Assembly (NCBI RefSeq): GCF_901709675.1
Contig: NC_051087.1
Location: 3,273,501-3,337,500 of the forward strand
Origin: Syngnathus acus
Lineage: Eukaryota; Chordata; Actinopteri; Syngnathiformes; Syngnathidae
Length of the DNA stretch: 64,000 bases
Reading direction: 5' to 3'
Shown: one piece after another, positions 24,479 to 37,406 of the stretch
How the letters are laid out: every line of letters starts with the position of its first letter
How positions within the stretch are numbered: the first letter of the stretch is position 1
Translations under genes and position numbers: made by a program
The notes under the pieces: generated by a model
The model's database searches: none
The model's input: the letters and a program-made list of their open reading frames with translations, nothing else
Told to the model about the DNA's origin: nothing

Positions 24479-26465
24479 CTGACAGAAGAGCAAAGGGAAA
24501 CAAGGAAAGTAAAAAAAAATATAAAAATAAATAGCTGTTAATTGCAGCGGAAGGGGAGAAGTCACAAGTGCATTTCAGTACGATAAACTCACCTGCCTGG
24601 TCATTTTGTTGTTTTGTATTGTACATTTTTATGACAGGACTGAAAATACACAGCCAATCCTTAATCTAAATGTCGAGCATAACAAACTATTCACTAGTAC
24701 TCTTTCTGTAAAGTCCTCAGAATCCACCCTGCTCCATCTGAATAAAGCACCAGAGTATATAGCGTTGGCAATCGACTTGACGGCAAACAGCAGCATGACA
24801 GAATATTCCAGTTGAGGTCCAGAAGGCAAGCGAGGCTCCTTGTGGGATTGACACCAGAAAATCAAGGTGGTAAACTTGTCAGTTTGATGCGGAGAAAGAT
24901 CCTGATTGCTATCGGCAGTGGTGGGAGTTAATAGCTGATTGGCCGGTAACGAGCTACCTAAACATTAAGAGCCGTTTGAGATACAAGTTGTCTTGAGACA
25001 AGGGCTGGCGAAATGATGACCTGTGTCTATAAATGACATAAGTGAGTTTGAAATGGCAAATTTAAAACTACTACCTTAACTCACATGGCGTGTTGTAAAC
25101 ATGAGTGACGTCATACATGCCTTGTTCACGCCTTTCACTAGGGAAAGGAGACTTTCCTCCATCTGTAATAGCTTCAAGTCAAGTTTATTTATATAGCTCG
25201 TAATCACAGACGCGTCTCAATGGTGGGACTTGATCACTAACTCCACTAATAGCAACGGTTCATCATACATATTTCCAATCTTGGGAGCAGATATAGCGTG
25301 TATCATTTTCAAAACTGCATAATTTCACCTAACTTTTTGCCCCCGCCCCCCAAAATGCAATACAATTATACAGAGGCGGGGGTACTGTGTTAGTGATGTC
25401 ACAATGTGTATTATTTTGTCTTTTCTGTCAGCATGAGGTGATGTTTTCTCTCCTTGGAATCCCAACGTTTGATCAATCCTTGGTTTGTTTTGGATAACAT
25501 GACGTCAGAGCTCACCCATTTTGTCCTTTAGTTACAATGGCACCGCATGATTACATCGTCGATGCAGGCTCGCAGACAATTATTTCAGTCTTAAAATAGT
25601 ATTTCCCTTTCAACTGAAAGGCACATATATTTCAGTATTCAACAACCTTTGTGATGTTTATCAAAGAGCATCGAAGCGAATTTTACCTACGTAGGAACTG
25701 TTAGCAATTAAACTACTGTGCTCTTGACAGTAGCGTTAACGTCTTAAAACAACTAAGGGGAATATTAGGGGATTAACGCAATAATATGTTTCCGTGTGAG
25801 CTACCAGGAGCTTTAAAAAAAAGCAAGACAGCATTAATGTGCCCCCCACCCGAAAAGGGATCGTGCTAACTGCTACACGCTGTTTTAGCTAACCTTCCAT
25901 GACTAGCACGTCGCCATGTTTCACCAGTAAGTGTCAACTTCGCACGTAAACGGCCTTTCAGAATACAAACTAAATGGCTCGGGATTCACGAAAACGAGTT
26001 ACGTCACGCTGAACATGCCCCCACTCCACTATGGCGCCTCAGCTACGCAGTCTGGGGCACGTAAATTCTGTTATGAATATGGCCTACGGGGGCTACAAAC
26101 AAACAGCTCGAGCGGGGCTAGTTGCTTTAGCACGAGTGTGAGCTAACGTGCAGTCACTGTGACGGCGCACTGTCTACAATACCACAAAAGCCATCTGACC
26201 CTTGTAATACACAAACAAAGGAGCCGAGAAACAACATGCGCCATATGTAGCATTAGCTTAAAAGAACAGCCAAATAATCAATCGCGCGTGTGTGGACCGA
26301 ACCGGTGCAAGGCCCTGCGCGGAGACAGCTCAAGCCGAGGTTCACTCTTGACAGCGGGCGGAAAAACACCACTAATATGGGGCCTTAACGCATTTTTACC
26401 GGACCCCGCCGGCATCCCACCCTTGCTCTCTACGTCGGTGTCAACCGAGCGAGCACAATTCATAC
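24479..26465. other. brd4 5' intron region
   Basis: AT-rich and non-coding. It includes a fragment of a common fish repeat (about 25168-25225, AAGTCAAGTTTATTTATATA), TGACGTCA octamers at 25106-25113 and 25500-25507, and a possible untranslated exon near 24593. Confidence 0.5.
25168..25225 (+). mobile_element. Fragment of a dispersed fish repeat
   Basis: AAGTCAAGTTTATTTATATA followed by a TAATCACAGACGCGTCTCAA-like block is a phrase I recognise from many fish genomes. Only the start of the repeat is present, and the class was not determined. Confidence 0.5.
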
Positions 26466-26640
26466 CTGGCTGATTAGGTTGTCAGCGCTGGGAGGACCTT
26501 CCTCGCCCCAAATCCAGAACAAACAGTCCCCTTTCGACGTCGATGACGTCAGACGCACGACGGCCGTGCGGTACCCGGGAAGGACGCGGCTGTCAGTGTC
26601 AGGCGAAACTCCGCCCCTATCCTCGGACATATTACGCAAT
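26466..26640 (-). promoter_or_regulatory. brd4: brd4 first exon and CpG-rich promoter with CRE
   Basis: On the minus strand the sequence AATCAGCCAG|GTATGA gives a donor at 26465, so an untranslated first exon probably ends at 26466. The block is rich in CpG. A perfect cAMP-response element TGACGTCA lies at 26543-26550. The transcription start itself cannot be placed from sequence. Confidence 0.6.
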
Positions 26641-27663
26641 CCTAATGGAAATGAAAAAAAAAATGCTTATTTCAAAAAAGCTTTTCTTTCAATGTATTGC
26701 GTGACAAAATATTGCTTTCAGCAGTAATCCTAGTTTAAATGGCACCATGCGCAACCCCCCCCCCCCCCCCCCTTTAATCCTTCCTGCCGGCATTACGTCC
26801 AACACACACAACACCCCGATGAAAAACACTAGAGTCGATTTTATATTTCTCCTTAAAATATATTTACTATTTACGTTAATATAAATGAGGAAAAAACAGC
26901 AGCAAAGGTTGACTGCAAATTAGTAAATTAAGAAAAAGCATAAGCATTGTACTAATGACAACACTTAATTGGAGGGAACATGGAGAACCTGATAGAACCT
27001 GTCTGACAATTTGAAGTTGACCAAGAGATTTCAAAATGATGCAACAAAACGACGCAGTCCCAAGAATTTCCAAACATAAAATGAGTACGATCAAGTTGAG
27101 TTTGGAAGAAGTCAGATGAGTCAAATATGAGTCAATTGAGTCAAATTAGCTTGTTGACAGTTTCGGATGCTAAACTGCTTCCTCTACAGGATAATGGATT
27201 GTAGTTTTCAATTCATTGGATTTATCTATTGTGTGTGGTTCTAGAGTAGGAAAGTCATCAAAAATGAAACTGCTGTTTTATTTGAGTTTATTCACAACAT
27301 TGTCAAAATTACAATAATAGCAAAGAAACAATTGTTCTTTTCGCACCTGCTTTAAGTCAAACAAAACAATCCACTCCTCAGCTGACATTTGAATAAAAAA
27401 GTTTCACTATTTGTAGGCTGACAAAATTGTTTTAACCTAACCAAATAATGTAAATGAACCAACTTGAACAAAAAAGGCACCAAAACACTTTAGGTTAAAA
27501 ACAAGTTTTTTTCAGATTGCTATAAACCTGCCATGTTTCAAATGCATTTCAGATATTGCCACAAAGTATGAACACAGACATTTGAGTGGAATAAAATGAA
27601 AAAAAATGTAAGGGTTACATACGAGTTTGTTCTTAGTATATTCCATTCGCCAAGGAGAAAAGT
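26641..27663. other. brd4 upstream spacer and akap8l 3' UTR
   Basis: It contains an 18-base C run (26755-26772) and then AT-rich sequence. Two minus-strand AATAAA signals, at 2777-82 and 27287-27292 (the first is 27277-27282), lie about 375-385 bases past the akap8l stop and probably end that transcript. No other gene was seen. Confidence 0.6.
26755..26772. repeat. Poly-C run
   Basis: Eighteen consecutive C residues between the brd4 promoter and the akap8l 3' end. Confidence 0.95.
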
Positions 27664-30600
27664 TCACTCTTTGTGCTCGTCGTCTTCAACAGCAGCAGCC
27701 ACCTCTGCTCCCTCCTCATCTTCATCCTCCTCCTCCTCCTGAAATTCATCGTGAACCACGTATCCCTCTTCGTCATCTTCATCCTCTCCGATTTCAAAGC
27801 CCTCTTCCCCTTCTTCCCCGTCGTCATCCTGGTGCTCCTGGTCCTCCTGCACCTCCAAGATAGTAACCTCCTGCTCCTCCTTCACCTGCTCCCCCTCAAC
27901 CATCTTTATTTCCTTGGCTTCTTCCACTTCGGTTTCCTGCCGGGTCTCGGGATCTTCCTCGGCAGCGACACACTTCTGCTCCTCTGTAGCGTCGTCCACC
28001 GCCCTGGACTCGGATGCGTCCTGGCCTTCGGGGTTACCAGTAAATGGATTTTCTCCCTGTAAAAAGCAACACGACCGTCAGTAACATGTCCGTTCCAATA
28101 CTGAAAATACAATCAGGCTAATTTACATAACGGCTTATGGTTTGGCAACGAGGCTCCACGAAATTCATTGACAAAAAGTCAAACCCCTTTTCCACTCGGC
28201 ATTTAGCAGGACGAAGCGTGCCGTCGTACCTTGAGGTAGCTCTCCAGTTTCTTTCCAATCACTTTGTGGTTCAGGATGCTGCGTGCAACTGACAGGCTGG
28301 ATTTCTTAGACTGCTCCATCATTCCCTTGAATCGCAGAATAGGCATTCCATCAAGCAAGCAGTCCGCGTGCATTTCGATGGAGGGTCAGAAACATACCTT
28401 GCGATTGTAGTTATGGTCAGGGTTTTTGATGTGTTTTTGAATCAGGTGAAGCTCCATGGGAATGAAAATGTCACATGCGCTGCAGTGCGCGGCTTCAACT
28501 TTCTTCATGAAGTGCTCCATGCCAAGATCTGCGACAAAGTACGCCGCTCGCCAACGGTTTTGACTTTCCGACCGAGCCGTCAGGGACCTCGGCTTGCCGT
28601 CACTTACCTTTGGTGAGGTCCTGATCTCTGTACGCCTGGCAGATGGCATCACTGTGGTGTTCTATCTTGCTGACGATTTGGTCCATTTTCTGGAACTTGT
28701 TCAGCAAGTACTCCTGCGGATCAAAGGGTGAGTGGCGTTAGAGTGCTGCATGTTTGTTCTGTTCAGTCGCACTGGATGAGAGAATGCCGTGTCTTCTGAT
28801 TCAAAGACCACACAGCAGACGGGCCAGTCGGGATCACCTGTAGGAAGTCGGTGGTCGGCTTGGACAGTTGGCTGGAGAGGAACTTGAAGTGGTCCTTGTG
28901 GAAGCGACTCTCCATATGACGTTCCATATCATCCTTGTAGAATGATTTGAACTTGCACACTGAGCAGGCAAACATCACTCTGGAAGGAACAAGTTGGTGT
29001 TGAAGATGTTGACCGCCGGCACCGCCAGAGTCCAGTTGCCTGCTCACCTATCCTGGAAGCTCCTCTTCTTTTTAGCTTTTGCAGACTTGGTCGGGGGCCG
29101 GGGGGGAGGCGCTTTGCCCCGTGCCACCGCCTTCTCGGTGCCTTCGTCTTGTTTCGTCGGACCTGAGAGGAACACGGACGGGCGCTGGGCTCAGTTGTGC
29201 CGGGGAACCGTGACACCCGGCGGCAACAGAGATTTCGCTGCGGCATTATTAGAACTGCCAGAAATTCACTGTGCTCACCTGAACTTCCTTCGGTAGTCTC
29301 CTGAGAAAACACCCAAATGTTATTCATCATTTGGAGCAGAACGTGAAGGTCCAACCCAAAAGTGACCCAGTTGCTGTGTGGTGGTGGTTCTAATACTCAC
29401 CGCAGCTGCAGTTGTTGCCACACCACTGTTGTCGCCATTTTTGTCTTCTAGAACAGCAAAGGACATGATCAGACAACTGAAATGGAAGAATGCCAACTAG
29501 AATGTGCAACTCACCCCGAGAAGCGGCCAAATCTGCGCTTTCGGTCTTAATCAGTTTAGATTCCGGCTCATCTTCAGGAATGACCATTTGCTTTCTCTTC
29601 TTCTGGACATCATTTTGTGGTCTTACCTGCTGAAGTTGACCCAAAACAAAACTTGAGATCGAGTCAAAAATATACTTTTGCCGAAATTTTAGTTGGCAAA
29701 AAAGTGTGTCCACGTTCATGACCCCGGACCTACCCTTCCCGGAAAAATTAATAAACAAAGCCAAACACACAAAATAATATCTACACCCCTTGTACGAATC
29801 AGCAAACACAATTTGTAACATTACACTCACCTTTGTTTTGTTTTTTTAATAAAAAATGACATGACCTAATTATCAATCAGAAATACAGTGGATATAAAAA
29901 GTCTAGACACCCCTGTTCAAAATGCCTGTTTTGCGAATTCTTGAAGTTTCAAATTGCACTCAAGGTTAACGCAAAACCTTCAGGTTTCTGCTAGAATGCA
30001 AAAAAAAAAAAAAAAAGGGGGCCCTACTAAAACTGCTTAACTTTATTAGGGAGTTAAACCAGCGGTATTTTAAATGTTGGCAGGCATGTCCTGACTCCCA
30101 TCTAACATGATGGGTATATTCAAAACACAGTCATTAGAGTACGCCTTGTACAATCACATAATCTCGGTTGGATTTTTTTCCCTGATCATCTAGTTTTTAC
30201 ATGAAATCAATCATGATGATTTGAAAGGCAGCACATTTAACCAGCTGGTGCAGTGAGAAGCTGTTAACTTATAAGCAGTTCAGTTCTATAAGGCAGTGGT
30301 CCCCAACCTTTTTAGAACCACGGACCGGACCGGCGTTTGATGACATCGCGGTTTTTGCGAAGAAAACAATTCTCGACAATCAAATATCGAAATCATCATT
30401 AAATCAAATAATCACTGTTTATGGATGTTTTCTATGCAAAACTCATCCGTGTTTGAACTACAATCCCATTGGCGCAAAACCAACCAACCGCAACCCGAAC
30501 CGTCTTTCCAGCCAATCGTATAGCAGAACAACAACGGAAGTGCATCCAAACACACCAATCAATTCTGTGTGCGAAAACAATATAATAATAAACGTGAATC

Positions 30601-33600
30601 CATTGTTTATTCTATGCAACTTTACTTGCGGCATCCTCATAACATGAGTAATGTTATGTACACGTCACAGAGATGCAAAAAAAGTTATTTATCGTGCGGC
30701 CCGGTACCAAATGATCCACGGACTGGTACCGGTCCGCGGCCCAGGGGTTGGGGACCACTGCTATAAGGAACTCGACCTAACGTTCGATCTAGTTAATAAA
30801 CGGTGGGGGCGAAGTGTGTGTGTGTGTGTGTGTGTGTGTTGAGGGTCAATCCGATTGACGGTAAAGAGGGCACTAACATGAACGGCTGGCTAGCCAGTTG
30901 GGCTATGGTAGAGAGTGGTGGGAATCAGAACGGGCTCCTTGGCCGCTATCTGAGTAGGGCTTCCTAATTTGGCAGGAGGTACTTACTTTGTTGAGGGGTC
31001 TCTTGCGGCCTCGCTGGCGGCCGGCCCGCGGGCCCCCGCCAAAATGCCTCCCGGGAAAGTCGTGGGGCCCTTGGGAGGGACCTTGGTGGAAACCTCCCCT
31101 CTCTGAGTACATGTGGTTGGACAGCAGGGATGGGAGCTTGCCTCGACCGCCCCCTGGGGAGTGACCGCTTCCCCGGCCACCTCCACCAAATGACATGGGG
31201 TCTGACCTGTAGCTCCCAAACCCTCCGCCAGATCCTCGACCCCCAGCACCTCCGCCCCTTCTGGGAGAACGACGGCCTGCTCCGGCCCATCCTCCCCCAC
31301 CTGAGCCACCGGTGAAGGACTCCCTCATATTCTGTCGCATTTTAGCGACTCCAAAGGAAGAGGAGAGGCTGTTGAAGCCGCATCCCCCTCCTTGCCCCAC
31401 GCCCCCCCCGAAGCCCGAGCCTCCTCGCTGGCCCAACAGCATGTTGTCACCACGGCCATCATCACAGCCATAGCTACTGCCACCGGATCTGTAGAGATCT
31501 CGGGAGGAGGATGAGGAGAGCGAGTCGAAAGAATCGAACTGGCCAAACCTGCGGGATGGAGGGAGAGGGTTGATAGAGAAGAGCAGAGAGCAAGGCAGGG
31601 AGGGCCGACAGGTCCGGATTTCTCCACCTGACGCAATGTCGCCATTTTCTTGTCCGACCACAAGACGGACACCCAGCAAAACCATTGTCTGCTTGCAATA
31701 GCTTACAGGAAAACATTGGAAACCAGCTCGGATTGTTACATGAACGAGAAGTCTTCCACCTCCATTTTCAGTCAGAGGTCAACCAGAGTTGCCAGCAGAC
31801 ATGAGGGGAAATTGGAATTTACTTCATCTTTATAGAATGAGCAAGAGCCAACCGGGCTTTGAGAACAAATAGTGCAGAGCGGGTACATAAACAAGCTTTA
31901 GGTGTTTTCTGGTCGGCGAGAGGCACAGCAGACGGCCTTGCGCTATTCGCTGGATTGTAAGGCCAGCGACTTTATAAACTCATCGTTTGCGTGAAGCCTA
32001 AAACCAGAGCTCAAGGTTAGGTCACATGGATGAGGAGAGCATTGCTTGTGAATAAAGTCAACACAGTCAGGACAGAGGACAGCGTTCAAGGACTTCAAGT
32101 AGCCAGCAACCATAAGCAAATGGGCGTCTGTGATTTGGAAGAATGTCAACTAACAAAATGGATGGCAAGTGAGCAATAAAATCGAACCCGTGAATGCTTT
32201 CTACTTATCTCTTTGGTCAAACAAACCGATGCCCAGCCTTTTTTTTTTTTTTTTAATCTTGTCATACAGGGGCTGTGTTAAAAAAAAGAAAAAATAGCAC
32301 AGTAAAGACTACGTAAGATGAGGAGATATTTGTTCTCTTCCTGCCCGGTAACACAGACCAAAGGACAAACGTGCACGACAACTATGGTATAACGGCGACG
32401 CAATAAATCGTGAACGCAAAATGCCGTACCTGTCACCTCGGCTCTTCATCCCCCCTTCCAACTGAGTGAGCATGTCCAAGCGTTGATTAATCTTGGCAAT
32501 GACTTCATCCGCATTTTGCTGGAGCATGGATGACCCAGAGAGGCCTCTCTTGGAGTTGCCGCCTCCGTAGCCCCCGAACCCAGACATGGAATTCTTATAA
32601 TTCCCACCAAATAAATCAAAGTTCCCCGAACCTAATACAGATGACAGCATTATGTAGACAACAATAAAGCAGTCGAATATTTAACCAGATTGTCATTTGC
32701 CGTCATTACGGTACTCACACTAGCTGTTTGACCACTGACGAGACAATAGTATGGTTGAGTAAATGCGGTGTATTTTAAGGTATATTTTAAAGAGTATATT
32801 GTAGGGCTGCTGAGTAAATGCTGGTGTATTTTAAGTTATATTTTGAATATATTGTAGGGGCGCTCAATTAATCGAATATTGATCATGATTAGAATTTTGG
32901 CTCCAGACAATCTCAATATAATTAATATCAATAATATTTTTTGGGTGTTTTCGTTCTGAAATGCGCATGCACGAGTCCAGGCCAGAGTGTTTTGTTTGTT
33001 TTGTTTTTTTAAAAAGATTTTTAATAAATACTTTTCCAAACATGTTCAATAAATGCTGTTGAAATTTCAAAAACAATCGTGTAAATAATCATTCAATGTT
33101 GAACCAAATTCTTAACTCTTTCATTTGAAATAAGTGATAACTGTATTGTATTACTATTCTAACATTTACTAGTAGTGACTCAAGGTTGCTCTCAATGTGT
33201 AATGTAGTCTAAATGACAAGTCTGCCTAATGTAAAATATTTCATTAATATACAATTTATGATTTCAAACTTATTGCTTACCTCTGTTGCCAGACCCTCCA
33301 GCACCCCAATTGGAAAAACCTATATTATAAGAAATAGTGTCAAATTGGGCCAAAAATGGAGAACGTGATTCTTTTTAGAGAAAAGAGGATGATCTACGTA
33401 ATTAGCATTTCTACTTTTTCCGTTTTACATGCTGTGAAGTTAATTGATGGCGACCTTTCTTTGTTTTGTTTTTTTAAATGTGCCGCGTTGCACTAGCTTT
33501 ACGTACATTGTTAACATGGTAACATCCAAACGCGAGCCAACGGCTATGCTAACAATGACTTGTTAGTTTAACATTAGCTTTGGATGATGAACAATCGAAC

Positions 33601-33904
33601 GACAGTCTCGCTATTGGAACGTTCATACCTACATCCATTTTAATGCATTAAAGCAAACACCATTTAGATGTGGTCATTTCACAAAGAGACTTTAATTTGT
33701 TATTTAAAAACATATCTACAAGCCTTCGACTACATGGCGATTGTTCCCGATGCGCTGGGCTAGCAGCTAACAGATCTATATATATATTACAAATATGTGT
33801 GTGGAGGGGGAACGAACGCAATACATAGTAAGTGGTAACTTGTTAACTAGGTTTGCCGCGACAATAGATCCTTTTTTACCTGAGCCGTAATTTCTTCCTT
33901 CCAT
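27664..33904 (-). CDS. akap8l: A-kinase anchor protein 8-like (nuclear AKAP95 family)
   Basis: Thirteen minus-strand exons join in frame to 664 residues (human AKAP8L about 646): 33880-33904, 33281-33319, 32430-32631, 30987-31548, 29515-29629, 29401-29447, 29279-29300, 29048-29162, 28838-28979, 28608-28713, 28398-28528, 28230-28325 and 27664-28056. Order of parts: a Gly/Tyr-rich N-terminus with the family motif INQRLDM, a Gly/Arg (RGG-like) stretch, a basic KKRKQ segment, and two AKAP95-type C2H2 fingers (ACSVCKF from about 378 and HCSACDIFIP near 470). Then come MMEQSKKSSLSVARSIL and LKGENPFT, and a long acidic Glu/Asp tail. The segments after the second finger fit AKAP8L better than AKAP8. 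Known members are nuclear matrix proteins linked to chromatin condensation and RNA export. The fifth exon has a CAGCAG acceptor, so one glutamine may be optional. It lies just upstream of brd4, as in human. Confidence 0.9.
30294..30760. mobile_element. Non-autonomous hAT-like transposon with intact 8-bp duplication
   Basis: The left terminus CAGTGGTCCCCAACC is mirrored by GGTTGGGGACCACTG at the right. Exact copies of CTATAAGG flank it at 30286-30293 and 30761-30768. The eight-base duplication and CAGTGG-type ends are characteristic of hAT elements. At 467 bp it carries no transposase frame. It lies in the akap8l intron between 30986 and 29630. Confidence 0.93.
30814..30839. repeat. (GT)n microsatellite
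   Basis: Thirteen GT units in an akap8l intron, just beyond the hAT element. Confidence 0.95.
32757..32864. repeat. Tandem duplication of about 54 bases
   Basis: Two adjacent copies start with GAGTAAATGC and end with GTAGGGCTGCT or GTAGGGGCGCT; they differ at a few positions. The second copy runs into CAATTAATCGAATATTGATC, which resembles the terminus of the element at 61327-61498, so a partial element may follow to about 33090. It lies in an akap8l intron. Confidence 0.65.
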
Positions 33905-34060
33905 TGTATTTTATGTTTTTTTGAAAGTAGGCCGAAAGGCGCCTGCTGTTGTACAAGACGCGGAGACGCAGATGTATTTACAATGACGTCACTTTCTTAC
34001 ACAGCCCGAGGGGCGTGTCCTACGCGTCATTCTTTAGCTGGGTCTCGCTCTCTCGCTTCA
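33905..34060 (-). promoter_or_regulatory. akap8l: akap8l promoter with CRE
   Basis: A perfect TGACGTCA at 33984-33991 lies 80 bases upstream of the akap8l start codon, inside a GC-richer block. This spacing suits a cAMP-response element near a transcription start. No TATA box was seen. Confidence 0.6.
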
Positions 34061-35492
34061 TAGCAATATTCAGCCTGTGGAGGGCAGCAGAGTTTCATTA
34101 TTCTGGTAACGGTTAATCAACCGGCACAAATGGAGGCGTAAACATGGCGAAAATGACCGGTGTGCATTGTCTTTATTCTTCCCATCTGCACCGCATCATC
34201 TAAAAGAGGTGTTGCTTTTTTTTTCTCCAGTTAGCTTGTCAGGCCAAGGCAGAGTGTAAAAATCATCTTCTTCAAGCCAACTTTATCCACCTCTGGTTTA
34301 AATGCTCTGGCAAAGAATGTGTAGAATACTAAAAAAAAAACACACAATTGATCAGGCAAAACACATTTACAGCTGATTGTCCATTACATTGAGTTCCTCT
34401 TTAATGGTTTAAAAATGTCAAAATGACATGCTCCGTTTAAAAGTTCGTGCCAACAGACTACAAGGTGCCAGCATCTATGCTGGGTTGCTTTTGAATTGAT
34501 ATTCAAAATCTGTGTAACCCCCCCACCCCCCTCAAAATCACTACATACGCCCCTGGACAGATGTTTTGTCGCCCCCGCCCCCTACTCGCCCATCCGTTGG
34601 TCTCCACCCAGGCAGTTTCTTCTTTCTCATCACCCCCCTCTCCCCACCCGGATCCTCAGTTGACCAGCGTCGCAAGTAAGCGTCGCTCTTGCTCCCGGAA
34701 AGTCTTCGTCTTATCTCGTCGCCTATATCGACTTCTCCGCGACAAGGTTTTCTTGAGCGAAAACTACTTGCGTACCCTGAACAAGCCAAATGATCCGTTT
34801 TTTTTCTCCCTCCCCAACTCAAACCGAGAAGCACTGGATGATGTTGCGAGAAATGTGGCAACGGTGCGTTTGATTTTGTTGTCATTTGTGCCTTCGATCT
34901 GTTGCTCATTTTTTGGGGGGTGGAGGTCATTTTCGAGACAAGAGGAGGAGGAGGAGGAGGTTGTCTGCTAGAAGACATTCGAGAGGTAAATAGCTCACTG
35001 ACACGCAACACTCAGCTGCCGATTCTCGAAACAACTGCCGTTACACAAAATGGTCACTAATGCAGTTTTATAACCCGATCGTGTGCATCTTTTTATTCAT
35101 CAACATGATCATCATCTTCCCTCTTGATGATTTCACCATCTTTCGCGTTTATTTGGAACATAATATTGCCGTTTGTATCACGGTTTCTCTCATTAACCTA
35201 AAACGTCTATATAAAATCGAAACATGAAAGCAGTTTTATTCATATTTCACTACCTGAAAGGCTAGCTATAATATGAAGACTAAAATGTAACTATAAGATG
35301 ATAACTTTGCAGCAGCAGACTGCTTTGTTGATTTCACAATATGCTTATATTGGATATTATATTTTATTGACTGAAAAAAAACTCCAATATAAAAATAGAA
35401 AATATTACAATCACAATATAAAAGATTTTTTTTCATTATTTTTTTCCCTGGATTTAAATATATTTTCCATAAATACAATCGATTATAATATC

Positions 35493-35572
35493 GATTGCCC
35501 AAAGCCAGTTGGGAGAGGTTCCAGCACGCCCATGACACCCATGAGGATTAAGCAATTCATATAATCAATGAA
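35493..35572 (+). mobile_element. Retroelement 3' tail fragment
   Basis: GCCAGTTGGGAGAGGTTCCA, then a block like CACGCCCATGACACCC and ATGAGGATTAAGCAATTCAT, matches the 3' end of the fish element whose body is at 5036-5282. Confidence 0.6.
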
Positions 35573-35927
35573 AAGATTAATGGGTGGATTATGTTAACAG
35601 TGTTATTGTCAATAGTTATTCCATACAATTAAAATCCAAACATAAATTATCTGTGCTACTTTGTTTTTCTGATGATTTTGCCAACTTTAACTCATATTGG
35701 ACAATATTTTTTAATTATTTGTATTACATCCCTACTGTTAGTTTTGTTATTTTCAAATATATTAGCCCAAAAAGTATCAAATTTAAAAAAAATGGACATT
35801 ACAAGGAGATATTTGTAAAATTATGCTACTTACTACTGCACGCAAGATTTTTCAGAATAAAATGCTGCCATGTTACTGTAACGGGATTGTTAATGTGACC
35901 ATTTTAGAGCCATGTCTATTATGAGCA

Positions 35928-36003
35928 ACAGCGCAGTGCACTAGTGGTTAACGCATCTGCCTCACAGTTCTGAGGTCTGGAGATTGGACTGTGGAGTCCA
36001 CAA
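35928..36003 (+). mobile_element. tRNA-derived SINE head fragment
   Basis: CAGTGCACTAGTGGTTAACG followed by CATCTGCCTCACAGTTCTGA has the A-box-like layout of a tRNA-derived SINE head widespread in fish. The B-box side is degraded. Confidence 0.55.
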
Positions 36004-37387
36004 TAGGATTTGATTCATGTCGGACGCGAGTGAAGCAAACTGCTCAGCTCTGAGAAGTTGCGATACATTCACGCTGTGGCCCTCCTGATGTCATTGTGCT
36101 GATACTGGAATGGAAACAGGAGCTCGGAACATTCAGCTAACCTTTACAAAATCCCCGTCTGCCCACGGTGCGAAAAGTACGCCTACTGTACCTCCACCTT
36201 GATTACTCCCAAATTCTCCAGTCCTCAACCTTGACTCCCCGCCTCCAAAGACGACTTACTGGGATTTTAAGACTCGCCGTGGTGCCAAGAAGCGGGCCTG
36301 TTTGTCCTTGCCAGATTTTCCTTTCCCGTGTTGGTGACGACGGTTTGGTAGCGAGGCTTTCTACGCCGTTGACGGCAGCAGGTTGCAGCCTTGTTGCATC
36401 ATACTGTGGACTTAAAAAGGTCAGACTGGAGTCTTTTTCCTGTTCTTGGGTGCGTCTTGCATAAAAGCCCCTTTCCACCCACACTGTCTACTCCAGGGTG
36501 GGAGGGTGGCGGGCTTGTGAGCTGCTCACGTACAAAGTCAGCTTCACAAGTATTTGGACAGTGTTGCCTATTCGGGGGGTTTGGATCGGAATCTTTTTCC
36601 CCTCACGAGGGTTGTGAGAAAAACCGACCAAAACGTTCACCTCCCAATTCCTTTCTCGACTGTCCTCAATCTGTTGCGAGCTATTGACTGGCCCGCTGTT
36701 TGTACGTGATAAGTTCAACGGGTTCAGAGCAGCCATAAAGCAGCCATAAAAGCAGCGCTTGCCCCAGCAGCAGTGGCAGGAGTGAGCTGGTCCTCCATGG
36801 GAGGGGAGGCGGGTGGGAGGCGGTGGAGCGGTACAGCCGGCCTCCCCTGGTCCTCCTCCACATGCAACGCTATTCCTCTTGCTTTTGCTTGGCTCCCTGC
36901 TTGGCTGCGGTATTGTTTCTGGGCGCAGCCCTGCAACAGACATTCATTTTTCTCCTCTTAGTATGCGACCGCAAAGAAACCGCTGGCTTCCTGCATCCAT
37001 TCATCCCAGGAATGTCTTATTCACCTCGTCTCCCCGTCTCCTGACTTAAAGCGAGCACGCGCCGCCGTGCCAACATCTGCGAATAAGCAGACGCATGTGC
37101 TCACATGCATGCATAGCTGTGCCATCATGCTTGCACAATTTGCCAAAAACACGCACATGCGCACACAAAGCGCGACCACCTGCGAGGATCCGTGCACACA
37201 CACACGCACGTACGCACACATATCCATAACACTTCTTTTCTTCACCCCTCTTTTCCATTATCCTCATGAGAGTGCAGAGCCGGGGTCTTCTCTTCCAAAC
37301 CAAACATAGAGAAAATTCCACAAACCCCACCCGACACCCCCCCCCTTTCCCTTCCTCCTTCTACCTCCCCTCCATCACTCTCATTCG

Positions 37388-37406
37388 CCCCCCCCCCCCC
37401 CCCCCC
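37388..37406. repeat. Poly-C run
   Basis: Nineteen consecutive C residues within a pyrimidine-rich stretch upstream of glis2. Confidence 0.9.
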
